NCBI RefSeq assembly: GCF_002220865.2 | Contig: NZ_NHRJ02000004.1 | Location: 186,001 to 250,000 of the forward strand | Source of the DNA: Paenibacillus xerothermodurans | Lineage (GTDB): Bacteria; Bacillota; Bacilli; Paenibacillales; NBRC-103111 | Direction of reading: 5' to 3' | DNA length: 64,000 nt | Shown here: positions 8,367 through 17,642 of the stretch, piece after piece | Numbering within the stretch: position 1 is the stretch's first letter | Layout: every line of letters starts with the position of its first letter | Notes under the pieces: model-generated | The model's input: the letters and a program-made list of their open reading frames with translations, nothing else | Database searches by the model: none | What the model was told of the DNA's origin: nothing | Program-made: the position numbers and the translations under genes

Positions 8367-9899
8367 TCATTTACCATGGGGGTGGGCAACAATACCGGAC
8401 GTGTTCGCGGCCTTGTCCTTTCTCCTCACGAGCCTTAATATGAACGGCGCTGCGATAAACAGAAGAATGAAGCATAACACCGTGACGGTTATCGGGCCTC
8501 GCACAAAAATTGCCGGATCACCGTTACTAATATCAAACGATTGCCGCACAGATGTTTCGAACATTGGCGTCAGCACAAAAGCCATCAACAGAGGCGCAAT
8601 GGGATAACCGTTCATACTGAGAATAAAAGCGATTGCGCCAGCCGCTAGCATGATCCACACATCGAACATATTATTCTGGTCGGTATATGCTCCCAGCACG
8701 CAAAAGATGATAATTATAGGGATCATAATTGCATTCGGAATCCTTATAAAATAGATCAGAAGCGGGATGATGGCGAGTGATGCCATTAGACTGATCACAT
8801 TACCGATGTACATGGATGAGATCAAGCCCCAGACGAAATCCGGGCTGCTTTGAAACAGCAGCGGTCCCGGCTTAAGTCCCCACATGATGAGTCCGCCCAA
8901 CAGCACAGCCGTCGTGCCCGAGCTGGGGATACCGAGAGACAAGAGGGGCGCGAATGCCCCGACGGCGGTTGCATTATTGCCCGACTCAGATGCGGCAACG
9001 CCTTCCAGCGCACCCTTGCCCATTTGCTCCCGGTTGCGGCCCATTTTCTTTTCCAGGATGTATGAGAACATCGAACCTGTCGTCGCTCCCGCTCCCGGCA
9101 GAATGCCGACAAAGCTGCCCAATATGCCGGTGCGGACAGACGGAGCGAGAATTCTTTTGGCTTCGTTTTTATTTAACAGGCTTTCCTTGAACGTAATCTT
9201 TTTTTGTGTGTCCGCGTTTACCTTCTGCACCATCATCTCCATTATTTGACTGAATCCAAACATGCCGATGATTAAAGGCGCGAAAGACAGCCCGTTTAAC
9301 AGTGTCATCGACCCAAATGTAAAGCGTGATTGTCCCAAGGTGGTATCCACCCCTATTGTTGCGAGCAGAATACCGACAAACGCTGCGATTAGTCCTTTGC
9401 GGCGGTTAACACCAAACAGCAGGCTGATAGAGCACAAAGCCAGCAGAATGACGCAGGCAATTTCGGCCGGGCCGAAAGACAAACCGATTCGAGCCAGCAT
9501 CGGCCCCATAAAGGTCAGAAAAATAATGCCGATCGTACCACCTATAAACGAAGATAGATTGGACGTAAACAACGCTTTGCCCGCCAATCCTTTCTTCGCC
9601 AGCGGATAGCCATCCAATGCCGTTGTAATGGAAGAGGACTCGCCCGGAATATTGACCAAAATAGCCGTGTAGGAGCCGCCGTACATACAGCCGTAATAGA
9701 TTCCTGCCAGCATAATAATGCCTGTGGTCGGATCCATTGTGAACGTCAGCGGCAGCAGCAGCGCCACACCGGTGACCGAGCCCAACCCCGGCAATCCTCC
9801 GACGATGATACCCAGCATCGCACCAACGATAGCAGCCAATAAATTGTGTACGGTAAGAGCGATGGCAAAGCCCCCTAGCAGTGACTGGATAACGTCCAT
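8367..9899 (-). CDS. tctA: Tripartite tricarboxylate transporter, large membrane subunit TctA
   Basis: The 510-residue, roughly 11-12 helix protein has typical TctA features: an N-terminal glycine-rich segment (IVGGLPGLGSVTGVALLLPLTF), the GIYYGCMYGGSYTAILVNIPGE block and a second LPGAGATTGSMFSY block. With TctB and the periplasmic-type binder TctC it imports a carboxylate using an ion gradient. It is the last gene of the operon and follows tctB by 16 bases. Substrate is set mainly by TctC and is not predictable here. Confidence 0.93.
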   Translation of the reverse strand: MDVIQSLLGGFAIALTVHNLLAAIVGAMLGIIVGGLPGLGSVTGVALLLPLTFTMDPTTGIIMLAGIYYGCMYGGSYTAILVNIPGESSSITTALDGYPLAKKGLAGKALFTSNLSSFIGGTIGIIFLTFMGPMLARIGLSFGPAEIACVILLALCSISLLFGVNRRKGLIAAFVGILLATIGVDTTLGQSRFTFGSMTLLNGLSFAPLIIGMFGFSQIMEMMVQKVNADTQKKITFKESLLNKNEAKRILAPSVRTGILGSFVGILPGAGATTGSMFSYILEKKMGRNREQMGKGALEGVAASESGNNATAVGAFAPLLSLGIPSSGTTAVLLGGLIMWGLKPGPLLFQSSPDFVWGLISSMYIGNVISLMASLAIIPLLIYFIRIPNAIMIPIIIIFCVLGAYTDQNNMFDVWIMLAAGAIAFILSMNGYPIAPLLMAFVLTPMFETSVRQSFDISNGDPAIFVRGPITVTVLCFILLFIAAPFILRLVRRKDKAANTSGIVAHPHGK

Positions 9900-9915
9900 A
9901 CTCTCATCCTTTCAT

Positions 9916-10347
9916 TTAAATTCCCAAATAACCGGCCGGAAAGGGAACCTGAAGGAAAAATCTGAACACAAGATAAATAACGGCGGTTGCGCTGACTCCA
10001 ATGAACGCGGCGCGATGAATCGGATATCTCTCGAAAAATAGTAGCCAGGCTATGACAAACAAGCCAAAGGTCACAATCATCCCGCACACCTGAAACACCG
10101 CTATCATCACTATGGTGGCTGCGACGGGCAGCCATTGCTTGGCTTGAATTTTGGCTGCCTTCTCCCCACTCTGCTTGGCACTCTTGGCACTCTCCACGCA
10201 GCAGAGCACAGTCGTCAAAACACCTGCCACAAACGGCAAAAATCCGCCGCCCGGACCTTTATTAACCCACACTCCGTACTTAAACCAACCTTGATACGCC
10301 CAATACGCCCCAATCAACGCTATTACCATAGGTACAATTCTGCCCAC
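9916..10347 (-). CDS. tctB: Tripartite tricarboxylate transporter, small membrane subunit TctB
   Basis: The 143-residue protein has four predicted membrane helices in the TctB pattern. The start is taken as GTG at 10347, because GGAGGT (10357-10362) lies 9 bases upstream; the open frame extends to 10374 but that start has no RBS. The gene lies between tctC and tctA. Confidence 0.85.
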   Translation of the reverse strand: MGRIVPMVIALIGAYWAYQGWFKYGVWVNKGPGGGFLPFVAGVLTTVLCCVESAKSAKQSGEKAAKIQAKQWLPVAATIVMIAVFQVCGMIVTFGLFVIAWLLFFERYPIHRAAFIGVSATAVIYLVFRFFLQVPFPAGYLGI

Positions 10348-10502
10348 TTCAGCAGCACCTCCGCGCCACGCCATCGACCATAGCGTGCCTCAGTTATACT
10401 TTTTTCACCGCTGGGTGTGAGCCTCCCAGCTCTCACCCGCGTGAACCATTGCAAATATTTGAACCGCACGATGTTTGTTATTGTTGGCCCGGGACGTCCA
10501 GA

Positions 10503-11564
10503 TTAATTACGAGGTGCCATCTCCTTGTGGATATCAAGATATTTATTTAACGCTTCCTCAAAATACTTCTTGCTTTCCTCCGCATTTTTGTACTCGCTTT
10601 TCAGATTGTATTTCTTGATATAGTTGTCCTGCCATTCCTTGGACTCATGGATTTGTTTGAATACGCCCTCCCAGTGTTTCACAGCTTCCGGCGGCATACC
10701 GGGGGGGCCGGCTACAGCGCGGAATTGGGTGAGCTGAATACCGGGGTAGCCTAAGTCTTTAAAGCTCGGCACTTGCTCGAGCGGGCTCGACAGCCGTTCT
10801 TCCGATGTTGCGGCCAGCGCCCTCAGCTGCCCAGCTTCAATCTGTGCGATGACCTCGTTGGGATTGCTTGACATCACATCGATATGTCCTCCGATCAAGC
10901 CGGTCAGTGCCTCGCCGCCGCTGTTGAAAGTAACGTACTTTAATTTTGCTCCGGCATGCTTGTTAATGAGGTGGTGTATCAGATAGTCTTCCTGTGTCGC
11001 TCCGGCCCCGCCAATCGTCACTTTGTCCGGGTTCTCTTTGGCCGCTTTCACCAGGTCGTCAAACGTTTTGAACTCGCTGTCCGCCTTTACCAATATTAAA
11101 AAGGAGTCAACAGCCAAGGTGGCGATGGGTGTTAAGTCTTTTAACATAACATCTGCTTTATTCACTACGGTGGCGGCCTGCTGGCCGGACACCCAAGTCA
11201 TCAGCGTGTGGGCGTCTCCCTTTTTGCTGAAGGTGTAGCTGTTGCCTACCGCGCCGGTTCCGCCGGGCTTGTTGATGATTAGTATGTTTTTGTCCACCAG
11301 CTTTTGAGTCTTCATGATTTGCGCCATAGCGCGGGCGTTGATATCACTCCCTCCGCCGGCACTGTATGGAACGACAAATTCGACATCTTTGGTGAGGGTG
11401 AAACCAGCCGAATGACTGATGTTGCCACCCGTCGTCGTGCTGCCGCCTGCGGAAGCAGAACTGCTGCTGCCCTGGGGAGGAGCCGCCGCCGGCGTGTTGG
11501 CACAACCGGTAAGCATGGATACCGCAGCGATTGAAGCTAATAACGCCGTAAGAAATTTCCTCAT
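10503..11564 (-). CDS. tctC: TctC / Bug-family carboxylate-binding lipoprotein
   Basis: The 353-residue secreted binding protein has a signal peptide with lipobox SMLTGC and a Ser/Gly linker. The Bug fold follows (VEFVVPYSAGGGSDINAR with the conserved ligand loop, then NKPGGTGAVG). In Gram-positives it would be anchored to the membrane and feed TctAB. Bug proteins bind carboxylates from citrate to aromatic acids. It lies in the operon after the CoA-transferase and the enoyl-CoA hydratase-fold genes, which suggests that the imported acid becomes a CoA thioester. Confidence 0.92.
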   Translation of the reverse strand: MRKFLTALLASIAAVSMLTGCANTPAAAPPQGSSSSASAGGSTTTGGNISHSAGFTLTKDVEFVVPYSAGGGSDINARAMAQIMKTQKLVDKNILIINKPGGTGAVGNSYTFSKKGDAHTLMTWVSGQQAATVVNKADVMLKDLTPIATLAVDSFLILVKADSEFKTFDDLVKAAKENPDKVTIGGAGATQEDYLIHHLINKHAGAKLKYVTFNSGGEALTGLIGGHIDVMSSNPNEVIAQIEAGQLRALAATSEERLSSPLEQVPSFKDLGYPGIQLTQFRAVAGPPGMPPEAVKHWEGVFKQIHESKEWQDNYIKKYNLKSEYKNAEESKKYFEEALNKYLDIHKEMAPRN

Positions 11565-11659
11565 ATAAAAAGTGAACCCTCCTTGTGCGATTGTTGGTCA
11601 ATCCGCGGGTTACCTGCAGCGGTGTCACGCTGAAAGGCCCTGCCGCTTGTAACGTTAGC

Positions 11660-12445
11660 TCAACAGTACCTGAACTGTGCATGCCTCTTTTCCAAAAAGG
11701 CATTCACCCCTTCGCGGTAATCATCCGTTTCGAAAGACTCCAATACCAACTGAGCAATCTCCGGAGTATCTCTCACGGCCCCCTCCAGCACTTTGCCGAT
11801 GATATACTTTGAGCCTCTAACGGAAAACTGGGCGTTACGGCAGATCAGAGCGGCGTACTCATACGTTTTGTCTACCATCTCCTCACTGGTATAGATGCGG
11901 TCTACCAAGCCAATGCGGTATGCTTCGTCTGCGTTCAGCAATCGTCCTGTGAAGAGGATGTCCTTGGCTTTTGCCGGTCCGACCAGATCCACCAAATTTT
12001 TTGTTCCCGGCAGGTTATACACCAGTCCGAGCTTGGCCGGGGTTATTCCGAATCTGCCCGTGTGATCGGAAAAGCGGAAATCACATGCCAGGGCGATTTC
12101 GCAGCCCCCGCCAACGCAAAACCCCTGGATCATAGCGATGGTCGGTTTGGATAAATGCATGACCTTTTCCTCCGCGATCAATGTTGCCCTGTTGTATTTG
12201 TCCGCGCCCTCCGCCGTGTACCTGAGGGTCTTGAATTCACTGATGTCGGCGCCCGCCGAAAAAGCTGTTGCATCGACGCCGCGGAACATGACTACTTTGA
12301 TCTGTTTGTCGTGTTCACACTCGTCCATCAGTTCGGAGATCGTGACCCACATGTCATAGCTGAGGCCGTTCCGCTTTTCCGGCCGGTTGAAATAAATGGT
12401 CGCGACGTCATCGTATTTTTCCATATAAATTTGCTCAGTTGGCAT
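11660..12445 (-). CDS. Enoyl-CoA hydratase/isomerase-fold protein (crotonase family)
   Basis: At 261 residues this is a typical crotonase fold. The oxyanion-hole segments (SAGADISEF, GFCVGGGCEIAL) are present. The first catalytic Glu (GGGCE) is kept, but the second position, normally FGxPE, reads FGITPAKLG with Ala in place of Glu. A simple hydratase reaction is therefore doubtful; isomerase, decarboxylase, lyase or hydrolase activities are known in the fold. RBS GTGGGGGA precedes the ATG. It lies directly after a CaiB-type CoA-transferase, an arrangement reminiscent of caiB and caiD. Confidence 0.88.
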   Translation of the reverse strand: MPTEQIYMEKYDDVATIYFNRPEKRNGLSYDMWVTISELMDECEHDKQIKVVMFRGVDATAFSAGADISEFKTLRYTAEGADKYNRATLIAEEKVMHLSKPTIAMIQGFCVGGGCEIALACDFRFSDHTGRFGITPAKLGLVYNLPGTKNLVDLVGPAKAKDILFTGRLLNADEAYRIGLVDRIYTSEEMVDKTYEYAALICRNAQFSVRGSKYIIGKVLEGAVRDTPEIAQLVLESFETDDYREGVNAFLEKRHAQFRYC

Positions 12446-12476
12446 GTACAGTCCCCCACTTACTATTAGTATAGGT

Positions 12477-13664
12477 TCACAGAATGACTCCGCTTTCCCT
12501 CAGTCTCTGAATTTGCTGCTCATCTCTACCTATAGACTGCAAAATCTCGGCCGTGTGCTGCCCCAAGGTCGGCGCCGGCATCCTAATTTGACCAGGCGTG
12601 CGTGAAAATTTGGTTGGTATGCCTACCATTTTCATATTGCCCATGGTCGGATGCTCGACTTCCTGGATCATATCCCTCGCCATGTAATGCGGATCTTGCA
12701 TAGCCTCCGCGAAGTTGTTGATCGGACCCGACGGAACTCCCGCTTGTTCACATTTGTCAAGCCAGTGTGCGGAATCTTCGGTCACCAGCACTTCTTCGAT
12801 CAACGCTTCCAACTCCTCGACGTTGCCAATTCGTTCGGTGTTGGTTTTGAACCGGGGGTCGGAAATCCATTCCGGCCTCTCAACCACAGCGGTACAGAAC
12901 TTCTCCCATGTACGTTGGTTGGCACAACCGATCATGATGTAGCCGTTACGTGTTTGAACCGACTGATACGGGGCTGAGGCACGATGGCGCCAACCCGTCG
13001 GTCCGGGAATCTTGCCGTCCGCGAAATACGCGGCAGCTTCCCAAGTGAACCAAGGCAATCCGACTTCCGCCAGAGATACGTCCACATGCTGGCCTTCGTT
13101 TGTCTTTGTCCTATGGATGTATGCCGCTAATATGGCATAGGCTGCCGTGATGCCTGCGCCAATGTCATATACGGCTATGCCCGATTTCATCGGCTTTTTG
13201 CCGGGCTCCCCGGTCATGCTCATCAAGCCTGTCATACCCTGCAGTACCAGATCGAAGCCTCCCTTATGTGCATAAGGTCCTGTCTGTCCGTAACCGGAAA
13301 TAGAACAGTACACGATACTTGGATTCATTTCTTTGATTGTGTCAAAGTCTATCTTCAGAGACTTGGTTACTCCCGGCCGGTAATTTTCCACGAGGATGTC
13401 CGCTGTCATCGCCAGTGTGTAAAAAATCTGCTTGCCCTCATCGGTTTTTAAATCTAACGCTATGCTTTTCTTATTACGATTGATCTGGAAAAAGCAAGTC
13501 GATTCCCCGTTCACAAACGGTCCCATCTGCCTCGAGTCGTCGCCGCCGTTTTTCTTCTCCACCTTGATGATCTCGGCGCCCAAGTCCCCTAATACCATCG
13601 TGCAATGAGGGCCCGCCATAATTTGCGAGACGTCAAGTACCCGTATTCCCGCTAACGGAAGCAT
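12477..13664 (-). CDS. CaiB/BaiF class III CoA-transferase
   Basis: The 395-residue protein has the family opening (LAGIRVLDVSQIMAGP), a GADVIKVE-like GAEIIKVEKK segment and the catalytic Asp in VYDIGAG at about 167. Class III enzymes move CoA between carboxylic acids through an aspartyl anhydride. ATG 13664 was chosen because AAGGAG lies 8 bases upstream; the frame's first GTG (13673) falls inside that RBS. It is the first gene of the operon CaiB-crotonase-TctC-TctB-TctA, divergent from the two-component system. Confidence 0.9.
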   Translation of the reverse strand: MLPLAGIRVLDVSQIMAGPHCTMVLGDLGAEIIKVEKKNGGDDSRQMGPFVNGESTCFFQINRNKKSIALDLKTDEGKQIFYTLAMTADILVENYRPGVTKSLKIDFDTIKEMNPSIVYCSISGYGQTGPYAHKGGFDLVLQGMTGLMSMTGEPGKKPMKSGIAVYDIGAGITAAYAILAAYIHRTKTNEGQHVDVSLAEVGLPWFTWEAAAYFADGKIPGPTGWRHRASAPYQSVQTRNGYIMIGCANQRTWEKFCTAVVERPEWISDPRFKTNTERIGNVEELEALIEEVLVTEDSAHWLDKCEQAGVPSGPINNFAEAMQDPHYMARDMIQEVEHPTMGNMKMVGIPTKFSRTPGQIRMPAPTLGQHTAEILQSIGRDEQQIQRLRESGVIL

Positions 13665-13691
13665 GCACAACACTCCTTACCAATAAAATGG

Positions 13692-13720
13692 TGTAATTTT
13701 CTGACTATTTTTAATATAAT
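13692..13720 (+). promoter_or_regulatory. Candidate promoter of the CitA/CitB-like operon
   Basis: A consensus -10 TATAAT (13715-13720) lies 17 bases from a poor -35 (TGTAAT, 13692-13697). It lies 35 bases upstream of the kinase TTG, in the 90-base divergent gap. The weak -35 would suit activation by the response regulator, but that is inference. Confidence 0.45.
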
Positions 13721-13754
13721 AGTTTGGAGAATCTCGCCAAAAGGAGATAGGCCG

Positions 13755-15359
13755 TTGCCGCTATTTAAGCAGAAGCCCCCGCTCCAGCTGCGCATCACCG
13801 GTCTGGTGCTGACAGTGGTGCTCTCCATTCTGGTTATCGTCGGCTATCTTTTTAATCTCATCATCGTGCAATCCGTGGAGGATGCGGTCGGCAAAAGCGC
13901 CATGGATGTCGCAACCCTGCTGTCGGAGCTGCCGGATATCCGCCAGGCAATGGAGCAGCGCAATCCGAACTCATATTTGCAAACGCGAACCCAGGAAATC
14001 AAAGCAAAAACCCAAGCAGGTTTCATCACGATCTTGGACGCCAACGGCATACGCTATTCGCACAATAACCCGGAGCTGATCGGCAGGCGGTTTACCGGCG
14101 GTGATGAAGGCCCGGCGCTGCGCGGCGAACGGTACATTTCCAAGGCTGTGGGCATTTCCGGACCGTCAATCCGCGCATTCGTCCCAGTTGAAAAGGACGG
14201 TCGGATTATCGGTGTTATTTCTGTCGGCATGTTCAACAACAATGTCTACAGCATCGTCAACTCTTATTTCTCGTCCGTGCTGTACTACCTTTCCGTCGGC
14301 CTCGGCTTGGGCATCCTGCTATCCATCCTTCTAGCACGAAGTATCAAGAAAACGATGTACGGCCTGGAACCGGATGAAATCGCTTCCATTGTCAAGGAAC
14401 GCGAAGCCCTGTTAGATTGTCTGCATGAAGGTGTCCTCGCGGTGGATAAGTCACGGACAGTCACCCTTATCAATGAATCGGCCCGCACCACGCTGTCGCT
14501 GGGCAGCGACGCGCTAGGTAAACACGTCACGGAGATCATTCCAAGTTCCCGTTTAAGCGCAGTAGTCGAGACCAAGGAAAAAGAGTATAATTCCGAGCAT
14601 TCCGTCAACGGCGTTACGATCATTGTCAACCGCGCCCCGATTTTGGTGAACGATGAGGTGGTGGGAGCGGTCTCTACCTTCAGAGACATCACGGAGCTTC
14701 GCAGCCTCGCCGAAGAACTCACCGGTGTGAAGCAATACGTCGAAGGGCTGCGTGCCAAGACGCACGAATTCATGAATCGACTCCATACGCTGCACGGGCT
14801 GCTTGAGCTGCAGGAGTATGACGAGGCAAAAGCGCTCATACTGCAAACGAATCGCGGCCAGCAAAAGCTGCTCCAGTTCCTGGGACGAAAGATACTTGAT
14901 CCGAAAACTTCAGCTTTGCTGCTCGGGAAGATGCAGCAAGCGGAGGAGAAGAGCATAGCATTCACCGTTCATGCCGGCAGTCATTTGTCTAATCTGCCTG
15001 ATGATGTCTCGAACAGCATGATCCTGGTTCTGGGCAATCTCATCGACAATGCTTTTGATGCCGTCGACGGCCGCGCTAACGCAACCGTGGAAGTGACTCT
15101 CCTGGAGCAGCCGGACCAATGGGTTATCTTGGTGGAGGACAACGGCCGGGGCATACCGGAAGAGCAGCTCGATCTGATTTTCCACAAACATTACTCAACC
15201 AAAAATTCTGACAGAGGCTACGGCCTATATCTGGTGAAGAATCATGTCGATCACGCACTGCGTGGGCAAATCGACATCACGTCGACACCCGACGAAGGCA
15301 CTGCTTTTTGGATTAACATCCCGAGACGTGGAGACCCACAACAACGCATAGGAGGGTGA
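13755..15359 (+). CDS. CitA/DcuS-family sensor histidine kinase
   Basis: The protein has 534 residues: TM1 (about 15-38), an extracytoplasmic PAS-like ligand domain (about 42-172), TM2 (173-193), a cytoplasmic PAS (about 215-320), an SpoOB-type histidine box THEFMNRLH with phospho-His 337, and a HATPase domain (N box from 428, DNGRG 462-466, GYGLY 488-492). Members sense citrate, malate, fumarate and other carboxylates outside the cell. TTG is the start, with AAGGAGA 9 bases upstream. Its position opposite the Tct operon strongly suggests it senses the transported acid. Confidence 0.92.
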   Translation: MPLFKQKPPLQLRITGLVLTVVLSILVIVGYLFNLIIVQSVEDAVGKSAMDVATLLSELPDIRQAMEQRNPNSYLQTRTQEIKAKTQAGFITILDANGIRYSHNNPELIGRRFTGGDEGPALRGERYISKAVGISGPSIRAFVPVEKDGRIIGVISVGMFNNNVYSIVNSYFSSVLYYLSVGLGLGILLSILLARSIKKTMYGLEPDEIASIVKEREALLDCLHEGVLAVDKSRTVTLINESARTTLSLGSDALGKHVTEIIPSSRLSAVVETKEKEYNSEHSVNGVTIIVNRAPILVNDEVVGAVSTFRDITELRSLAEELTGVKQYVEGLRAKTHEFMNRLHTLHGLLELQEYDEAKALILQTNRGQQKLLQFLGRKILDPKTSALLLGKMQQAEEKSIAFTVHAGSHLSNLPDDVSNSMILVLGNLIDNAFDAVDGRANATVEVTLLEQPDQWVILVEDNGRGIPEEQLDLIFHKHYSTKNSDRGYGLYLVKNHVDHALRGQIDITSTPDEGTAFWINIPRRGDPQQRIGG

Positions 15360-15364
15360 CCTTG

Positions 15365-16051
15365 ATGCTCAAAGCGTTAGTGATTGAGGATGATCCAATG
15401 GTCTCAAGCATTAATCAGAAATACTTAAACAGCATTGAACTTGTTGAATGTGTCGGCCATGCCAGAACCGGACATGAGGCGATGGATCTCATCGCGACAC
15501 TGCGCCCGGATGTTATTCTACTTGATATTTTCATGCCAGCGATGAATGGCTTGGAGCTGCTGCGTGAAATCCGCAGGAAGTTGATAGGCGTCGACGTGAT
15601 ACTAATTACGGCTGCGGATCATCCGCAGATCGTTGAAGAGGCCATGCGGCTTGGCATCATCGATTACATTATCAAACCGTTCGACTTCGCACGCTTCCGC
15701 GCTGCTATGGAAACGTTGAAGAAAAGGCATTGCTTATTCCGCGAACATACAAATTTGAATCAACAGCTGATAGACTCGCTGCATGCTTCCAAGCAGAAGT
15801 TATCGACGGGCGAACCAGCCGCGCCGCCAAAAGGCATCGACGCCGTCACGCTGCAGATGATCCGGGAAAAGCTGGCCGCGAGCGGGACGCCTCCATCGGC
15901 TCAAGACATCGCCGATCAGTTGCAGCTCTCACGTATCACCGCCCGCAAATACCTGGAGTACATGTGTGAAACCGATGAAATCACGCTCGACTTGAAGTAT
16001 TCGGCAAAGGGACGACCGACCAAGCTGTACATTTACAAGGGAAAAATGTAA
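15365..16051 (+). CDS. CitB/DcuR-family response regulator
   Basis: This 228-residue regulator has a receiver domain (Asp pair 9-10, phospho-acceptor Asp 54 in LLDIFMP, Lys 104 in IIKPFD). A C-terminal winged/HTH region follows (about 165-215, AQDIADQLQLSRITARKYLEYM). ATG 15365 lies 9 bases after AGGAGG; the upstream GTG (15356) touches the RBS. Start and kinase stop are five bases apart, so the pair is co-translated. It probably activates the divergent CaiB-Tct operon. Confidence 0.92.
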   Translation: MLKALVIEDDPMVSSINQKYLNSIELVECVGHARTGHEAMDLIATLRPDVILLDIFMPAMNGLELLREIRRKLIGVDVILITAADHPQIVEEAMRLGIIDYIIKPFDFARFRAAMETLKKRHCLFREHTNLNQQLIDSLHASKQKLSTGEPAAPPKGIDAVTLQMIREKLAASGTPPSAQDIADQLQLSRITARKYLEYMCETDEITLDLKYSAKGRPTKLYIYKGKM

Positions 16052-16058
16052 GCGGTTA

Positions 16059-16586
16059 CTAAACCACTGGTTTAATCAACTCCTTGTATCTCCGGCTTTG
16101 TTCGACATAATGTTTAGATACCGATTCCAGCATACGCAAGTCATCTTCATCCAATTCACGAACGATTTTACCCGGCGTCCCCATCACCAGCACTCGCGGC
16201 GGTATCCGTTTCCGTTCCGGAATCAAAGCGCCTGCGGCAATCAAAGACTGCTCCCCGATTTCCGCATGGTTGAGAATGATCGCGCCCATCCCTATCAACA
16301 CTCCGGTGTGTATTGTGCAGCCATGCAGGATGACGTTATGCCCTACCGTTACCCGGCTTGCAATACGCAGAGGAACTCCGGTATCCACATGCAAAGTGCA
16401 GCCGTCCTGGATATTGGATCGTTCGCCGACATGGATGGCTGCGTTATCGCCACGCAGCACCGAATTAAACCACACGCTGGACGCTGCCTCCATTGTGATG
16501 TTTCCGATGAGCTGAGCGCCAGGGGCGACGTATGCCGTTGGATGTAGACACGGTTTGAGTGAGCCGAGCGAGTAAAGCATACGCAT
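16059..16586 (-). CDS. Gamma-class carbonic anhydrase family protein
   Basis: The 175-residue protein is a left-handed beta-helix of hexapeptide repeats. The three zinc-ligand positions of the gamma-carbonic anhydrase family are visible at His66, His83 and His88 (LHVDTG, VGHNVILHG). Relatives include YtoA, YrdA and PaaY; some have carbonic anhydrase activity and some are thioesterases. AAGGAGGT lies upstream of the ATG. It converges on the response regulator gene with only seven bases between. Confidence 0.88.
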   Translation of the reverse strand: MRMLYSLGSLKPCLHPTAYVAPGAQLIGNITMEAASSVWFNSVLRGDNAAIHVGERSNIQDGCTLHVDTGVPLRIASRVTVGHNVILHGCTIHTGVLIGMGAIILNHAEIGEQSLIAAGALIPERKRIPPRVLVMGTPGKIVRELDEDDLRMLESVSKHYVEQSRRYKELIKPVV

Positions 16587-16632
16587 TTGTACCTCCTTTC
16601 CGTTATCCTGTAAGGATTAGTGTTGTAGCGTT

Positions 16633-16647
16633 TATAATCAGATTATA
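16633..16647 (-). promoter_or_regulatory. Palindromic -10 region before the carbonic anhydrase gene
   Basis: TATAATC-A-GATTATA is a perfect 7-base inverted repeat that contains a consensus TATAAT in the minus direction (16642-16647). It lies 47 bases upstream of the gene. No good -35 was found. Confidence 0.35.
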
Positions 16648-16734
16648 GCGCGTGGTTATCCCTGTGTGTTTTTTCGTAATCAACGTAAAATGATTCAACT
16701 AATGTAACTTACTTTTGTAATTTATGTAACGCGC

Positions 16735-16758
16735 AAAACCCGGCGGCCACGCGCCGCC
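16735..16758 (-). terminator. Probable terminator after the diadenylate cyclase gene
   Basis: On the minus strand GGCGGC (plus 16753-16758) and GCCGCC (plus 16742-16747) can pair and are followed by GGGTTTT. The U tract is short, so the call is tentative. Confidence 0.45.
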
Positions 16759-16787
16759 AGGCTGCACCTATCTATCCGCGCAACAGT

Positions 16788-17459
16788 TCAGCTAAGGGCA
16801 AAGGCGTATAGGTTGCCTGTCATGCTAAACGAGGCTTTGCCCGTTTCTTCCGACACTACGATCACAAGAGCGTCGCTGCGCTCAGTCAACCCGATAGCCG
16901 CTCTGTGCCGGGTGCCAAGCTTCTTTTCCGTTACGATGGCAGTGAGCGGAAGGACGTTGGCCGCGGACACGATTTTATTGCCGTGCACCAGCACGGCTCC
17001 GTCATGGAGCGGCCCACCGGCAATAAACACAGATTCCAGCAGAGCATGAGTTAACGTCGCACCGATAGGTATTCCCGGAGTGATCAATTGATCAAGCGGG
17101 TCCTCGCGCTGCACCACGATTAAGGCACCGTGCCGCCTTTTCGATAAGTTCTGTGCGGCCTGTGTTATGTCCCAATATTTATCCGTATAAGAAGATAAGT
17201 AACATCTCATATAGAAGGTGGCCGCAAGGGATTCAGCTGCGCTGATTTCCGCCCCGATCGACGCGAATTCGTTGAGCAGACAGCGGTCTTCTTCATCTAA
17301 TCCGCGCAGCGTACTCTGCAACCGCTCAATCACAGCCTGCAGCTGATCCTTAAGCTCCAGTTTGAGCGGGGAAAAATCGCATAATTCATCCATTGTACTA
17401 ACTGGTCCGTAATGTACCGGGCTGATGTTGTCGGCTGTCACTGGTGTCGTCTCGAACAT
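16788..17459 (-). CDS. cdaS: CdaS-like diadenylate cyclase (c-di-AMP synthase)
   Basis: The 223-residue protein condenses two ATP into c-di-AMP. The DAC domain covers about 95-223, with the catalytic DGA motif at 153-155 and the RHR motif at 184-186; a helical N-terminal region (about 30-92) precedes it. No membrane helices (as in CdaA) and no DNA-binding tail (as in DisA) are present. This matches CdaS, the sporulation-associated enzyme of Bacillus. The start is the ATG at 17459, 10 bases after GGAG; the TTG at 17465 is too close. Monocistronic. Confidence 0.88.
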   Translation of the reverse strand: MFETTPVTADNISPVHYGPVSTMDELCDFSPLKLELKDQLQAVIERLQSTLRGLDEEDRCLLNEFASIGAEISAAESLAATFYMRCYLSSYTDKYWDITQAAQNLSKRRHGALIVVQREDPLDQLITPGIPIGATLTHALLESVFIAGGPLHDGAVLVHGNKIVSAANVLPLTAIVTEKKLGTRHRAAIGLTERSDALVIVVSEETGKASFSMTGNLYAFALS

Positions 17460-17642
17460 GGTCAAATGGCTCCAAATCCATGTGAAATAGTGTAGCTATA
17501 GCATGTGCTAACGCCAGTGGAAATATGAGTCAGCTCTGGATGTAGGGAGACGCTGGCCTCATGCCCTGCCCTTCTGGCAACGCCGGCATAAATAAATATT
17601 AGCGTCGAATTTTTGCACACCAGACGACAAGGAGATGAATGC

